DNA of 64,000 bases from Streptomyces vietnamensis (GTDB lineage Bacteria; Actinomycetota; Actinomycetes; Streptomycetales; Streptomycetaceae): assembly GCF_000830005.1 (NCBI RefSeq), contig NZ_CP010408.1, forward strand, positions 1 to 64,000, written 5' to 3'. This document shows positions 8,629-17,263 of the stretch, piece after piece (the first letter of the stretch is position 1; the number at the start of each line of letters is the position of its first letter). Under the pieces are notes generated by a model. The model was not told where the DNA came from, made no database searches, and saw only the letters and a list, made by a program, of their open reading frames with translations. The position numbers and the translations under genes are program-made.

Positions 8629-9564
8629 TCAGTCGCCCCGGTTGAGGCGCAGGCGGGTGAAGCGGCGCGGTTGGTCCCCTCGCTCGAGGTTCTTGAGGTT
8701 TCGGCGCAGCTTCCACTTCCCAAACAGGGCGGGAGCCTTGATCAGGGTCCGGACGACGTCGGAGTCCGGTCCCGAGCGCGGCAGAGTTGGATGGATCCGG
8801 GGCGTGCCGGGGGCGATGACCATGAGGCTGTTCACGGTCGCCGTCGCCCGGAAGCGGTCCAGGGAGTCCTTCTGCTCGGCGGTGAGGCTGTCGCGCTCGC
8901 CCCAGGGGAGGAAGGCGTCGAAGTCGCCTTCCGGGCCCAGGCGACCCACGGCGCCGGCGCCGCCGGGGTTGTGGCCGGCCTGGGAGACTCCGCAGGCCCA
9001 GCTGGAGTAGTGCCCCAGGTTCCCGGCGTAGTACGTCTCGTAGTACTCCATGCGGCGCGCGCCCGCCCACGAGGCGATCTCCTCGGGGGTCCAGTCGGTA
9101 CCCGCTCCGATGTCTCGCAAACGGGTGCGGCCGAGGGTGACGTGGACGGCGGTGCCGTTGCTGCCCCACTCGGCGCCGATCCGGATCTTCGGCTTGAAGC
9201 CCTTGGTGCGGGTGGTGATCGAGTAGGCGCAGACCTTGAGGTCGTTGCTCCACGTCACGAGGTAGCCGTCCTCGCCGAGTTTCCACACCCGCTCCGTGAG
9301 TAGGAACTCTTCCTCGTAGTCGCGCAGGTCGACCTGTGCCTTGGACTCGAACGCGGGCTCGCCGAAGAGGGACTCGACGTAGGCCGGCCGGACACTGGGG
9401 CCAAGGAGCCGGAAGTTCTTCGTCCAGGTCCGGCGGCGCCCGGGGCCGTTCGTCCACCATTCGGAGACGCCCTTGAGGATCGCCATCGCGCCCACCACCC
9501 CACTGATGATCTTGCCTATGTCGCCCAGCGGGCCGAGCCAGTCGTTCCCCAGGAGCCAGTTCAC
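8629..9564 (-). CDS. Hypothetical membrane-anchored protein, ETEC_3214-like
   Basis: 311 aa. The N-terminus (DIGKIISGVVGAMAILKGV) is a probable membrane helix. The segment VESLFGEPAFESKA, followed by WSNDLKVCAYSITTRTKGF, resembles proteins annotated as ETEC_3214-domain, where a GEPxF motif precedes a beta-rich domain. Function of that family is unknown. There is a conserved-looking YYAGNLGHYSSW stretch at about residue 180. The tail is basic. It is a monocistronic minus gene. The family assignment is tentative. Confidence 0.55.
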   Translation of the reverse strand: MNWLLGNDWLGPLGDIGKIISGVVGAMAILKGVSEWWTNGPGRRRTWTKNFRLLGPSVRPAYVESLFGEPAFESKAQVDLRDYEEEFLLTERVWKLGEDGYLVTWSNDLKVCAYSITTRTKGFKPKIRIGAEWGSNGTAVHVTLGRTRLRDIGAGTDWTPEEIASWAGARRMEYYETYYAGNLGHYSSWACGVSQAGHNPGGAGAVGRLGPEGDFDAFLPWGERDSLTAEQKDSLDRFRATATVNSLMVIAPGTPRIHPTLPRSGPDSDVVRTLIKAPALFGKWKLRRNLKNLERGDQPRRFTRLRLNRGD

Positions 9565-9639
9565 GCAGGCAGTCTGAATCTTCGGCGGAGCGGCGAACGC
9601 GGCCGGGGCGGGATCGTTATGTGCGCCTCGGCCGCGCGC

Positions 9640-11052
9640 TCACAGTGAAGGCGGTACCGCGGCGGCTGTCGGACTGGTACGGCTGCGGGCCAGGTCGGTG
9701 CAGCGGATGCCGCCTCCGGGGTGCCATTCCATGACCGGTTCGGCAGATGCGCCGTGTTCCTGGCACCAGTTGACCGGGACGATGCCGCCACAGTCGTACC
9801 GCTTGCATACGCAGGCCTCCCCTGGGGCCGCGTACGCCAGCCCGTGGCGAACCACTCCGCCCGTCTGCCCGTCCGAGGCGGCACCCCGAAGGCCGGCCGG
9901 CCATGCCAGCGTCATCCGCAGGCCGCCGGATCCCGACCTGAACCGGTCGATCACCCGTACCTCGCCCGGTACGGCCAGCGGAATCGCTCCCGGCACGGTC
10001 AGCCGGCGCAGCGACGCCCCATACTCTCCGGCCGCGAGCTCGGCCAGCGTGTCGGCGTCGTCGTCGGTGGACCAGCCCGACAGCCGGTCTTCCTCCTCGG
10101 CATCGTCCGCCAGGGCCAGGAGCGGGCCGTCGAGACGAATCCTGGTCGTGCCTTCGGGGCCGTCCAGGAGGAGCATGGCCGGCGGCACCTCCGAAGGGAT
10201 CTCGATCTTGTCGTGGTCGAGGAGCCAGGCGGCCATCGCGCGACGGTCGAACTCCGGATGCGTGTCCGTACCGCCGACCGGGTCCGGGAAGTCTGCCTGC
10301 TTCCGGCGCCAGTTCACCACCGCGGCCCGGCCCACTCCGGCGATCCTTCCGATCTCCGCCAGCAGCACCACATCCTGCCCCGGGATGACCGGGGTGAGTC
10401 CCGCGAGCGGTGAGCGGCGGCCCGCAGCCACGGTGCGCACCGCTTCCCAGTCCACTCCGGGGCGCAGCACCGGGAGCAGCGCGATGTCGATGGCCGAGTA
10501 CAGGGGGACCGTGGTCAAGCCGCCGTGGGACTTGTAGTCGATCGTCACGGAGTCCACTGGGGAGATCCAGCCGAGCCTAATGATCTGGTCGTAGTCGGCC
10601 CTGCGTACGCCGAGTCGGATTGCGGCCTGGTCCGGGCCCAGGGGGACGTGGCGGTCGAGCAGCGCCGGCAGGTCACGGCGGCGTGCGAGGGCTGCCACCT
10701 GGTCCGGGTGGACGTCGGGGCACACCGTGTCTCCTCCGAGCCAGACCAGTAGGCCGGCCTTCACCAGGTGACCGACCGCCGCGGCGGTGACCCGTGGCCG
10801 GTACCGCGGCAGCGGCATGCCCAGGGCCTCGGTCAGTCGGTCCGCCGCCGTTCCTGCGCCGATCGGCCCGTGCAGCGCGGCACGGACTCCTTCGGCGTCC
10901 ACTGCGTCGACTGTGGACCGCGACCACTGCCCCGGCCCGGCATCCGCTGGTGGGACCAGTCCGGACCCTGCTGCCCAGCGCCAGGCGGCCACCGAGACTC
11001 CGAGCCGTCCGGCCGCCGCCCGCTCGTCGTAGAACTCCCGCGGCTTGCTCAT
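9640..11052 (-). CDS. Multi-HTH protein with C-terminal zinc-binding cluster
   Basis: 470 aa; the ATG at 11052 follows AGAGGAG. Three helix-turn-helix-like modules can be read at roughly residues 12-50 (ERAAAGRLGVSVAAWRWA), 140-175 (DQAAIRLGVRRADYDQIIR) and 232-275 (LLAEIGRIAGVGRAAVVNWR). Each resembles excisionase/MerR-type DNA-reading heads. The C-terminus has CVCKRYDCGG, then NWCQEHG and a later RCTD, a likely zinc site. Proteins of this layout occur on Streptomyces plasmids and are presumed DNA-binding; no specific role is known. Confidence 0.65.
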   Translation of the reverse strand: MSKPREFYDERAAAGRLGVSVAAWRWAAGSGLVPPADAGPGQWSRSTVDAVDAEGVRAALHGPIGAGTAADRLTEALGMPLPRYRPRVTAAAVGHLVKAGLLVWLGGDTVCPDVHPDQVAALARRRDLPALLDRHVPLGPDQAAIRLGVRRADYDQIIRLGWISPVDSVTIDYKSHGGLTTVPLYSAIDIALLPVLRPGVDWEAVRTVAAGRRSPLAGLTPVIPGQDVVLLAEIGRIAGVGRAAVVNWRRKQADFPDPVGGTDTHPEFDRRAMAAWLLDHDKIEIPSEVPPAMLLLDGPEGTTRIRLDGPLLALADDAEEEDRLSGWSTDDDADTLAELAAGEYGASLRRLTVPGAIPLAVPGEVRVIDRFRSGSGGLRMTLAWPAGLRGAASDGQTGGVVRHGLAYAAPGEACVCKRYDCGGIVPVNWCQEHGASAEPVMEWHPGGGIRCTDLARSRTSPTAAAVPPSL

Positions 11053-11733
11053 CACGAACTCCTCTCCGGGCCCCCTCTGGAGCCACGTCCGAAAGATCCC
11101 GAAAGATCCCCTTTGTTGTCAATAGCCTTTGTCTGACCGGAAGTTGGGGCCGCACCGTCAGATCCCCGCCCGCGTACGCGAGGGCGAAATCACTCCTGCG
11201 GGTGAACTGAAGCGGGCCGGGCGCACCAGCGAGCCACGGCTGCGCGCTGTATGTGCTGGGGTGTCAACGCCGTCGGCGCTGAGTCCTCCCGAGGGCCTGC
11301 CCGGCGCTTGCGGCCCTGGTCAGCTCGGCCGACGGCTTCCATCGCAGAGCGGCGACTGGATGCCGATCGCTGCCGGGCCAGGCGGAGCCCCCTACCGTCT
11401 GCAGCGCCGGCGGTGCGCGAGCGGGGGACATAGGCCCCGGCCCCGGGGCGGGGTGCAGCAAGGCCGCCGGCACCCCGGGCCGGGCACCTTGCCGGTGGCC
11501 GGGCAAGCCGCCCGCGGATGGTGAGGCCCTGGTTGAGTCGGGTGGGGCGCGGTCAGGACTGGGGCGTTGTCCCGTCGGTCTCGGTCCAGTTGTCCTAGAG
11601 CCATCTCCAGTCGAGCATCCAGGCCATGGGGTACCTCCTGCGGGTGTGCTGTCGGGCCCGGCAGGGTGCCGCTCCCTGCCGGGGAGGTGCGGGGGCGGGG
11701 TTGCTGGCCCCGCCCCCGTGAACCGCTGCTCGT
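11053..11733. other. Intergenic, 680 bp, very G+C-rich
   Basis: No credible gene on either strand: open frames lack ribosome sites and codon sense. It contains the promoter of the multi-HTH gene, several overlapping GC palindromes around 11430-11500, and the terminator of the beta-clamp paralogue. Confidence 0.45.
11691..11717 (-). terminator. Terminator of the beta-clamp paralogue
   Basis: GGGGGCGGGG and CCCCGCCCCC form a perfect 10-bp stem with a 7-nt loop, 17 nt downstream of the minus-strand stop codon at 11734. Confidence 0.7.
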
Positions 11734-13041
11734 TCAGGCGAGGCGGACGTGCATCACCAGGTGCTTGTAGCCCTGGGTGGCCATCTCGGGCCCTTCGGTG
11801 AAGAGCACGGGCTTACTAAGCTGCCCGTCCTTCATCTCGCCCAGGTGCAGCGTGATGGTGTCGCTGGTGAACGTGCCGAGCGCGTCCAGCAGGAAGGTCG
11901 GGTTGAAGGCGGCGAGGCCGCCACGCAGGCCCTCGTCGGTGCCGTGGGTGATGGTCGTCGGGATGGGCATGCCCTTGGTGCGGGCCGCGTCTTCGGCCGT
12001 GTCCATGCGGGGGGCGAGCGTGAGGTTGCCGTCAATGTCCCACGCGAACAGGACGGGCACGCTCCTGAGGCCCTTGGCGTTCAGGACGGCCTGGCACTTC
12101 TTCACTGCTCGTTCGGTGGTGGCACGGTCGAGCTGGACCGACGTCTCGCACGTCTTGGGGAACAGCTTCCCGTACTTGGGGAGGCCGCCGTCCAGCGAGC
12201 GCATGGTGACGGTGACGGCGCCCAGCGACAGCGTGGCGCGCGGGGTGGGTCGGTGGGCCAGGCGCTCCCCTTCGGCGTGGTCGTCTTCGAGGATGCCGAT
12301 GCCCATGGGACCGTCGTGGGTTTTCAGCCGCTTGGCCAGGACGGAGAGGGTGACGGCAGGGATGAGCGCGGTCAGCGGCTTCTCCGGCGGCTGCACGGTG
12401 GCGGTGACGGGGAGTTCCGCGACGGCGAAGCGGTAGCGGTCCGTGGCCGCCATGGTGAGTGTCTCTCCGTCCAGCGTGATCTGGATGCCGGTGAGCACGG
12501 GCAGCGTGTCGTCGCGGCCCGCCGCGGGCAGTACGCGGTTGAGCTGGCCGAGGAAGGTCTGCGCGTCCATGGTAGCCATGGCGGGCACGGCTTCCAGCGG
12601 CTGCGTGTACTCGTGGATGTCGTGGGTGGTGACGGGCACCGTGAGGTGTTCGGTGGCCAGCAGGTCTCCGGTGAGCGAGACGCGGGTCCGGGCCGCGACA
12701 GTCTTGGGCTCCCCGGCGACCATGGCCGCGAGCGTTTTCTTCAGCTCGGGGAAGTCGAGGAGCGAGGAGCCCTTCGCGTCCGGCGTCGTGGCCGGGACCG
12801 TGACCGACACGGCGGTCTCGAAGTCGTAGGCGCTGAAGACGATCCGGTCGTCGCCGCTCTCGATCAGCACACCGCGCTGCGCGGGCGGCTGCGCCTTCGG
12901 CGCAATCCCGAATTCAGCGAAATTCAGGGCGTCGATGATTTCCGCGTGATTAGCGGCGAAGTGAGCGGTCGGCTTTACGGGCTGCTTTCCCTCCTTCTTC
13001 TCGGTGTTGGAGGTAGCGACCTGCGTCATGGGCGTGGTCAT
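11734..13041 (-). CDS. DNA polymerase III beta sliding-clamp paralogue
   Basis: 435 aa; the ATG at 13041 follows GGGAGAG. The fold of DnaN is recognisable: an N-terminal clamp domain, a middle domain with LNRVLPAAGRDDTLPVLTGI and TLTMAATDRYRFAVAELPV (compare the chromosomal AAGRDDTLPMLTG and ATDRYRLA motifs), and a third domain ending YKHLVMHVRL, equivalent to the terminal LMPVRL of DnaN. The clamp encircles DNA and tethers polymerases. A ~40-residue N-terminal extension and divergent termini mark it as an accessory copy rather than the housekeeping gene. It is expressed from the shared leader block (copy B). Whether it serves plasmid replication, repair or as a decoy cannot be told. Confidence 0.85.
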   Translation of the reverse strand: MTTPMTQVATSNTEKKEGKQPVKPTAHFAANHAEIIDALNFAEFGIAPKAQPPAQRGVLIESGDDRIVFSAYDFETAVSVTVPATTPDAKGSSLLDFPELKKTLAAMVAGEPKTVAARTRVSLTGDLLATEHLTVPVTTHDIHEYTQPLEAVPAMATMDAQTFLGQLNRVLPAAGRDDTLPVLTGIQITLDGETLTMAATDRYRFAVAELPVTATVQPPEKPLTALIPAVTLSVLAKRLKTHDGPMGIGILEDDHAEGERLAHRPTPRATLSLGAVTVTMRSLDGGLPKYGKLFPKTCETSVQLDRATTERAVKKCQAVLNAKGLRSVPVLFAWDIDGNLTLAPRMDTAEDAARTKGMPIPTTITHGTDEGLRGGLAAFNPTFLLDALGTFTSDTITLHLGEMKDGQLSKPVLFTEGPEMATQGYKHLVMHVRLA

Positions 13042-13089
13042 AGCTCTCCCTGGGAGGTGAGATGCGGATTCGGCTTGTTGGCCGACTGC

Positions 13090-13117
13090 CACCGCCGACC
13101 AACAAGACAACTATACC
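13090..13117 (-). promoter_or_regulatory. Conserved leader block, copy B
   Basis: Minus strand reads GGTATAGTTGTCTTG then TTGGTCGGCGG. It is 74 nt from the ATG of the clamp gene. The match to copy A covers 22 consecutive bases, and to copy C it extends further downstream. Confidence 0.65.
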
Positions 13118-13454
13118 ACTCATCATTCACAATCGGGGCTGGTCAGGCCCTGTTTTCGCCTCAATTCGCCCCGGAGACCAGCGTGCGAGCGGCCGGGGCC
13201 GCAGGGCGCGCCCGTCTGCCCCGGATCGGCTGACGGTGCCCTGCGACCACACGGCCGGCCCGCGGTAAGGAACCCCGCCAGGTCGACGTGCGGTGACGGT
13301 AGGGCAGTGTGGCGCCCGGTCCGACAGCGCGACCCGCCAAAGGCCGCTCACCTGGCCCAACATCCTTGCGGAACGGATTCGGCCGCGATCATGTTGGCCC
13401 CGTTCGCCGGACCAATCTGTGTCCGGCTGCAGCATCCCCGAAGGAGTCCCCACC
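13118..13454. other. Intergenic, promoter region
   Basis: Divergent region between the clamp gene and the plus gene at 13455. Apart from leader copy B at its left edge and AAGGAG at 13441, no feature is recognised. Confidence 0.4.
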
Positions 13455-13907
13455 GTGGAACCGATCGCACTGCGCGACGCCATCCTTGCCGCCCTGGAAC
13501 CCGTCACCGGACTGGAAGGCCGGCCCATCGGAGGCGAGCTGGAGGACGGTTTGGTCTACGGCCTCGTCACCCGCACCGGCGGCGGGGAGGCCTGGTGGCA
13601 GATCTTGGTTCGGACCACCCCCGAGTCCCGGCCCCCTGCCCCTGATCTCGATCCGGCACCTGTCCTACCGACCTCCGGCCCGGTCCGTGTTGGCGACATC
13701 GAGCTGCTCTTCGCCCACGCCGCCATGACGGCCGGGGCCGTCACCGCCACGCGCTACAGCACCCGCGCGACCCCGCCGGCGCTCAAGTACGGAGTGCACG
13801 CCGAGTTCGAGGACGAGACGGCCGCGTTCATCCAGCTGCAGTGGGTGCTCCGGCCCGGCGAGGAGCGCCGTGACCACACCCGAGGCCAGCACCGCGACGA
13901 GGTGTGA
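13455..13907 (+). CDS. Hypothetical protein, 150 aa
   Basis: GTG start (MEPIALRDAILAALEP) with AAGGAG nine bases upstream; longer frames lack this. A helical N-terminus is followed by a strand pattern (GLVYGLVTRTGGGEAWWQIL). A second half contains RYSTRATPPALKYGVHAEF and AAFIQLQWVLRPGEE. No family is recognised. It is the last gene before the CRISPR array and reads toward it, but has no Cas features. Confidence 0.55.
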   Translation: MEPIALRDAILAALEPVTGLEGRPIGGELEDGLVYGLVTRTGGGEAWWQILVRTTPESRPPAPDLDPAPVLPTSGPVRVGDIELLFAHAAMTAGAVTATRYSTRATPPALKYGVHAEFEDETAAFIQLQWVLRPGEERRDHTRGQHRDEV

Positions 13908-14018
13908 CGAGGGTGATGGCGGGCTCTCGGCCATCAGGCCGGCACCACCTGACACGTTGACGGTGGTGGCCGCAAGGAGTCGACTCGTCGCGTCTGCCTG
14001 TCGGTGGCCTCCGCTACA

Positions 14019-14476
14019 GGGACCGTCCCTGCCCGCAAGGGCCACACCCGTTTTTGCCGGACTGCGTCGTCGACTGGCGGGGACCGTCCCTGCCCGCGAG
14101 GACCGCACCGGCTCCATCCGGCCTCGCGCACAGTTCACGCGCGGGACCGTCCCTGCCCGCGAGGGCCGCCCAAGATCTCGGCAAGCCGGGTGGCCGTGCC
14201 CGCGGGACCGCCCCTGCCCGCGAGGACCGCACCTCCCCGGTCCGCACGACGACGGACCTGAACAGGGACCGTCCCTGCCCGCGAGGACCGCACAGGGCCT
14301 GGATCTGCCGCTCGATGGCCTTGATGGGACCGTCCCTGCCCGCGAGGACCGCACCCCGGTTCCGGGCCGTCGTGGTTCATCGACCAGGGACCGTCCCTGT
14401 CCGCGAGGACCGCACTCGTCCAGGTCTTCAGCGATCTCCGCGGGCGGAGGACCGTCCCTGTCCGCGAGGACCGCAC
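14019..14476 (-). CRISPR. CRISPR array, 8 repeats and 7 spacers, I-E-like
   Basis: The repeat is 29 nt. On the plus strand it begins GGGACCGTCCCTGCC and ends CGCGAGGACCGCAC. Repeats start at 14019, 14080, 14143, 14204, 14265, 14326, 14387 and 14448. Period is 61 nt (32-nt spacers) except the second interval, with a 34-nt spacer. Spacers are all different. Read on the minus strand, the repeat starts GTGCGGTCC and ends GACGGTCCC, like Streptomyces type I-E repeats. Repeats 1, 3 and 4 carry changes, concentrated at the low-coordinate end, which fits a leader at the 14477 side and decay at the trailer. A possible much-degraded repeat lies near 13956-13985. No cas1, cas2 or Cascade gene is in the window. 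Confidence 0.9.
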
Positions 14477-14880
14477 CCTTGCCGAGCTGGGCCTTCTCGC
14501 CAGGAGGTGAACTCCTGACGCCACTTTCGAGTTTTCCGACAAAGGTGGCATTCCGCGTGTTCCGCCACGGGCGTGTTAAGGACGGGCGACTCGGTTACCC
14601 GGCCGCCCTGGGCGACCAGCTGGCTGGTCGCAGGCTATTTCCAGCCCGGTCCTGCACCGCTTCCTTCCCTCTGCGCACCAGGGCGGTGAGGGGTTGCCTG
14701 CCCTTGCCTTGCGGCTGGTGCAGTCCACGGGCGCTCTACTCCCCCATCCAGGGGACGAGTTCCCCTCTTGTGGGAGGCGAACAAGCAACACCGTACGAGA
14801 AGAACGGAAGGGAAGCCCGCATTAACTGAACTTTTAACCCTTATGCACCATTTGTCAGTGACGAGTGCGAAGGTGCGCGC
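14477..14880. other. CRISPR leader side and 5' flank of TnpB
   Basis: 404 bp without a gene. The first ~110 bp abut repeat 8 and contain the most A/T-rich run nearby (TTTTCCGACAAAGG), a leader candidate. At 14738-14776 there is an imperfect two-tier hairpin (CTCCCCCA with TGTGGGAG, enclosing AGGGGA with TCCCCT) about 100 nt before tnpB. Such hairpins occur at the ends of IS200/IS605 elements. No tnpA is present. Confidence 0.45.
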
Positions 14881-16275
14881 ATGGACGAGAACACCACCAC
14901 TGTCGTGGTCAAAGAGACGCTGGACCCCGCCCCCTCGCAGGTAGCGATCCTCCAGCGCTACGCCGACGCCTCGCGCTGCAGCTTCAACTACGCCCTCGGC
15001 CTCAAGCACGGTGCGCAGCAGCTGTGGGCCCATGGCCGTGACCGGCTCGTCGCCCAGGGGCAGGCGCCCGCCGAGGCCGCCCGGAACGCGCCGAAGGTCG
15101 AAGTGCCTGGCCAGTTCGCCATTCAGAAGATCTTCCTGGCGCAGCGTGACCAGCCCCTGCCCGGACCTCTGCTGCCGGGCCAGGAGCCAAGGCTTCTGTA
15201 TCCGTGGTGGAAGGGGGTGAACGCGATCGTGTGCCAGCAGGCGTTTCGGGACGCGGACGCCGCCTTCAGCAACTGGAAGAGCGCCGGCCGCCGCAAGGGG
15301 GTTCCTGCCCGTTATCCCCGGTTCAAGCGGCGTGGCCGGTGTCGGGATTCGTTTCGGATGTTCGCCGTGCGGCTGGTCGAGCAGGATCTGCGGCACGTGC
15401 GGATCGGCGGGGGCGGCGGTCAGCCTGCCTTCGCGGTGCGGCTGCACCGTCCCGCGCGGCGTCTGGCCCGGCTGCTGGCTCGTGGCGGGGTGACGAAGAC
15501 GGTGACGATCGCCCGTGAAGGCCACCGCTGGGTGGCGGCCTTCAACGTCCGTGTCCCGGTCGGCCCAGCGCCTCGGCCGAGTCGACGTCAGCGGGAAGCG
15601 GGAGCTGTGGGGGTGGATCTGGGGGTGAAGGTGTTCGTCGCCACCTCCGACCCGGTGGTCATCAACGACCACAAAATCCAGCTGTTCGAGAATCCCCGGT
15701 GCCTGGAGAACACCCGGCGGCAGCTGCGTAAATGGCAGCGGCGCATGGCCCGCCGGCATGTACGCGGGCTGAAGTCCCACGAGCAGTCGAAGGGCTGGAA
15801 GGAAGCCCGGGACCAGGTGGCCAGGCTTCACGCGCTGGTGGCTGCCCGCCGGGCGTCCAGCCAGCATCTGGTGACCAAACGGCTGGTGACCCAGTACGCC
15901 CACGTGGCCCTGGAAGACCTGCGGGTGAAGAACATGACCGCCTCCGCCCGCGGCACCGCGGAAAACCCCGGCCGCAACGTGAAGGCCAAGGCCGGGCTGA
16001 ACCGGGCCATCCTCGACGTCGGCTTCGGCGAGATCCGCCGCCAGATCGAGTACAAGGCCCTGCTCTACGGGGCCACTGTGACCGTCGTCGACCCCGCGTA
16101 CACCTCGCAGACCTGTAACCGCTGCGGTCACGTGGACGCCAAGAGCCGCCGCACCCGCGATCAGTTCACCTGCACCCGCTGCGGCCACGCCACCCACGCC
16201 GACATCGGCGCCGCCATCAACATCAAGACCCGTGCCCAACTCTCAACCGAATCGGTTCAGCCGAGGGCTCGTTGA
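14881..16275 (+). CDS. tnpB: TnpB, IS200/IS605-family RNA-guided nuclease
   Basis: 464 aa, a normal TnpB length. The OrfB N-terminal helix-turn-helix-like region (RYADASRCSFNYALGLKHG) leads to a split RuvC nuclease. D246 is in VGVDLGVK, E345 in VALEDL and D441 in HADIGAAIN. The zinc knuckle is C412-x2-C415 and C431-x2-C434 (CNRCGH, CTRCGH). All catalytic and zinc residues are intact, so it should be active. TnpB proteins cut DNA with a guide RNA transcribed from the element's own right end, probably overlapping 16200-16330 here. No TnpA transposase accompanies it (IS1341-like). It lies 405 bp from the CRISPR array and is transcribed away from it. Confidence 0.9.
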   Translation: MDENTTTVVVKETLDPAPSQVAILQRYADASRCSFNYALGLKHGAQQLWAHGRDRLVAQGQAPAEAARNAPKVEVPGQFAIQKIFLAQRDQPLPGPLLPGQEPRLLYPWWKGVNAIVCQQAFRDADAAFSNWKSAGRRKGVPARYPRFKRRGRCRDSFRMFAVRLVEQDLRHVRIGGGGGQPAFAVRLHRPARRLARLLARGGVTKTVTIAREGHRWVAAFNVRVPVGPAPRPSRRQREAGAVGVDLGVKVFVATSDPVVINDHKIQLFENPRCLENTRRQLRKWQRRMARRHVRGLKSHEQSKGWKEARDQVARLHALVAARRASSQHLVTKRLVTQYAHVALEDLRVKNMTASARGTAENPGRNVKAKAGLNRAILDVGFGEIRRQIEYKALLYGATVTVVDPAYTSQTCNRCGHVDAKSRRTRDQFTCTRCGHATHADIGAAINIKTRAQLSTESVQPRAR

Positions 16276-16281
16276 CCGGGA

Positions 16282-16833
16282 ATGACCCTTCACTACCTGC
16301 CTACCGCCACCACCACCGAGGGACGCGAGCCGGATCCCGCCCAGGCGCCGCCCTTCGGCCTCACCGATCCCGCGGAGTTCGCCAACGAGCCGGGAGAACG
16401 TGAGCCGTGGAAGGGGGAGGCCGAGGCCCTCGCGGAAGCGGCGGCGGTCGGCCGGCGAGCCGCGGAATGGATCCGGGCCCTGCCTCTCCCTCTTCCGGAC
16501 GGGGCCTGGATCTGCGGCCCGCTGGCCGATGCCGTGGAAGAGGCGATGACCACTTTGGACCCGGCAGACTGCGACGACGCCGACCGCTTCGGTCATGGAG
16601 GTGTCTCGGAATCGGCGCGGCAGCGCCTGGACGGACTCGTCTACGACGTTGCCGCCGTGGTGTCTCTGACAGCAGCCCAGAAGACCGCGCTGTTCGCAGT
16701 GATCCACTGCGTCCAGGGCACCCCCAAATCCCTCGCCAACGACCCGGGAACAGTGATCGAGAGAGGGGACCTGGCGGCCGTGTGCGAGATCATCCGCAGC
16801 GCCATCGGCGGGGCGCAAGCCTCGGAGGCCTGA
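16282..16833 (+). CDS. Hypothetical plasmid protein, 183 aa
   Basis: Starts MTLHYLPTATTTEGREP, 6 bp after the tnpB stop. If tnpB's guide RNA spans its 3' end, it would overlap this start. The body is helical (EAEALAEAAAVGRRAAEWIRAL, then RLDGLVYDVAAVVSLTAAQK) with Cys in WICGP, DCDD, IHCVQG and AVCEII. No family is recognised. Its start region could be partly IS-derived. Confidence 0.5.
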   Translation: MTLHYLPTATTTEGREPDPAQAPPFGLTDPAEFANEPGEREPWKGEAEALAEAAAVGRRAAEWIRALPLPLPDGAWICGPLADAVEEAMTTLDPADCDDADRFGHGGVSESARQRLDGLVYDVAAVVSLTAAQKTALFAVIHCVQGTPKSLANDPGTVIERGDLAAVCEIIRSAIGGAQASEA

Positions 16834-17008
16834 CGCGGCACCGAGCGCCCGGCCGCCTGGATCAGTCTGCCACCCGGCTCGCCGTTCGCCACCGCGACCG
16901 GGGACACTTACACCACGACCACCACCGATCCAGTGCTGGAGGTCCTGGAGGGGATCACCCGGCACCAGGTCGTCGCCCACCCGTGTCCGCCGAGCAGGAG
17001 CCCTATCC

Positions 17009-17215
17009 GTGCCGTATGTCGTCGCCCTCCAGTTCGTCCCCGGCGGTCCCCGCGTCACCGGCACCTGGAACGAGGAGGGCCCGGCCGATCGCAGATTCCT
17101 GACCTGGCTCGGGCTTTACGGGGTGCCGGGCGCCGCCACGGTGATCGCGTTGGCCGAGCGGACCCCGGACGGCCTCGAGCGTCTCATCAGGCGGTGGCCC
17201 GAGCCGGCGGCATGA
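17009..17215 (+). CDS. Small hypothetical protein, 68 aa
   Basis: GTG start preceded by AGGAG. MPYVVALQFVPGGPRVTGTW followed by a compact helix (GAATVIALAERTPDGLERLI). The layout suggests a small soluble alpha/beta protein conserved in Streptomyces plasmids; the role is unknown. It is followed after 48 bp by the secreted inhibitor-like gene. Confidence 0.55.
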   Translation: MPYVVALQFVPGGPRVTGTWNEEGPADRRFLTWLGLYGVPGAATVIALAERTPDGLERLIRRWPEPAA

Positions 17216-17263
17216 CCCCATCGAGCGAGGTGACCGGCCGGAGCCAGCCGCGTTGGTCCGACC

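Noticed and set aside
13956..13985. Ninth CRISPR repeat
   Set aside because: Only CCGCAAGG and a few flanking bases match and the offset is 63 rather than 61; mentioned but not counted.
14635..16239. Open frame of 534 codons opposite tnpB
   Set aside because: Antisense shadow of TnpB, no ribosome site and no recognisable motif.
14881..16275. A bona fide Cas12 (type V-U) effector
   Set aside because: Length, motif set and zinc knuckle fit ordinary TnpB and the repeats look type I-E, so a Cas12 call is not justified without RNA data.
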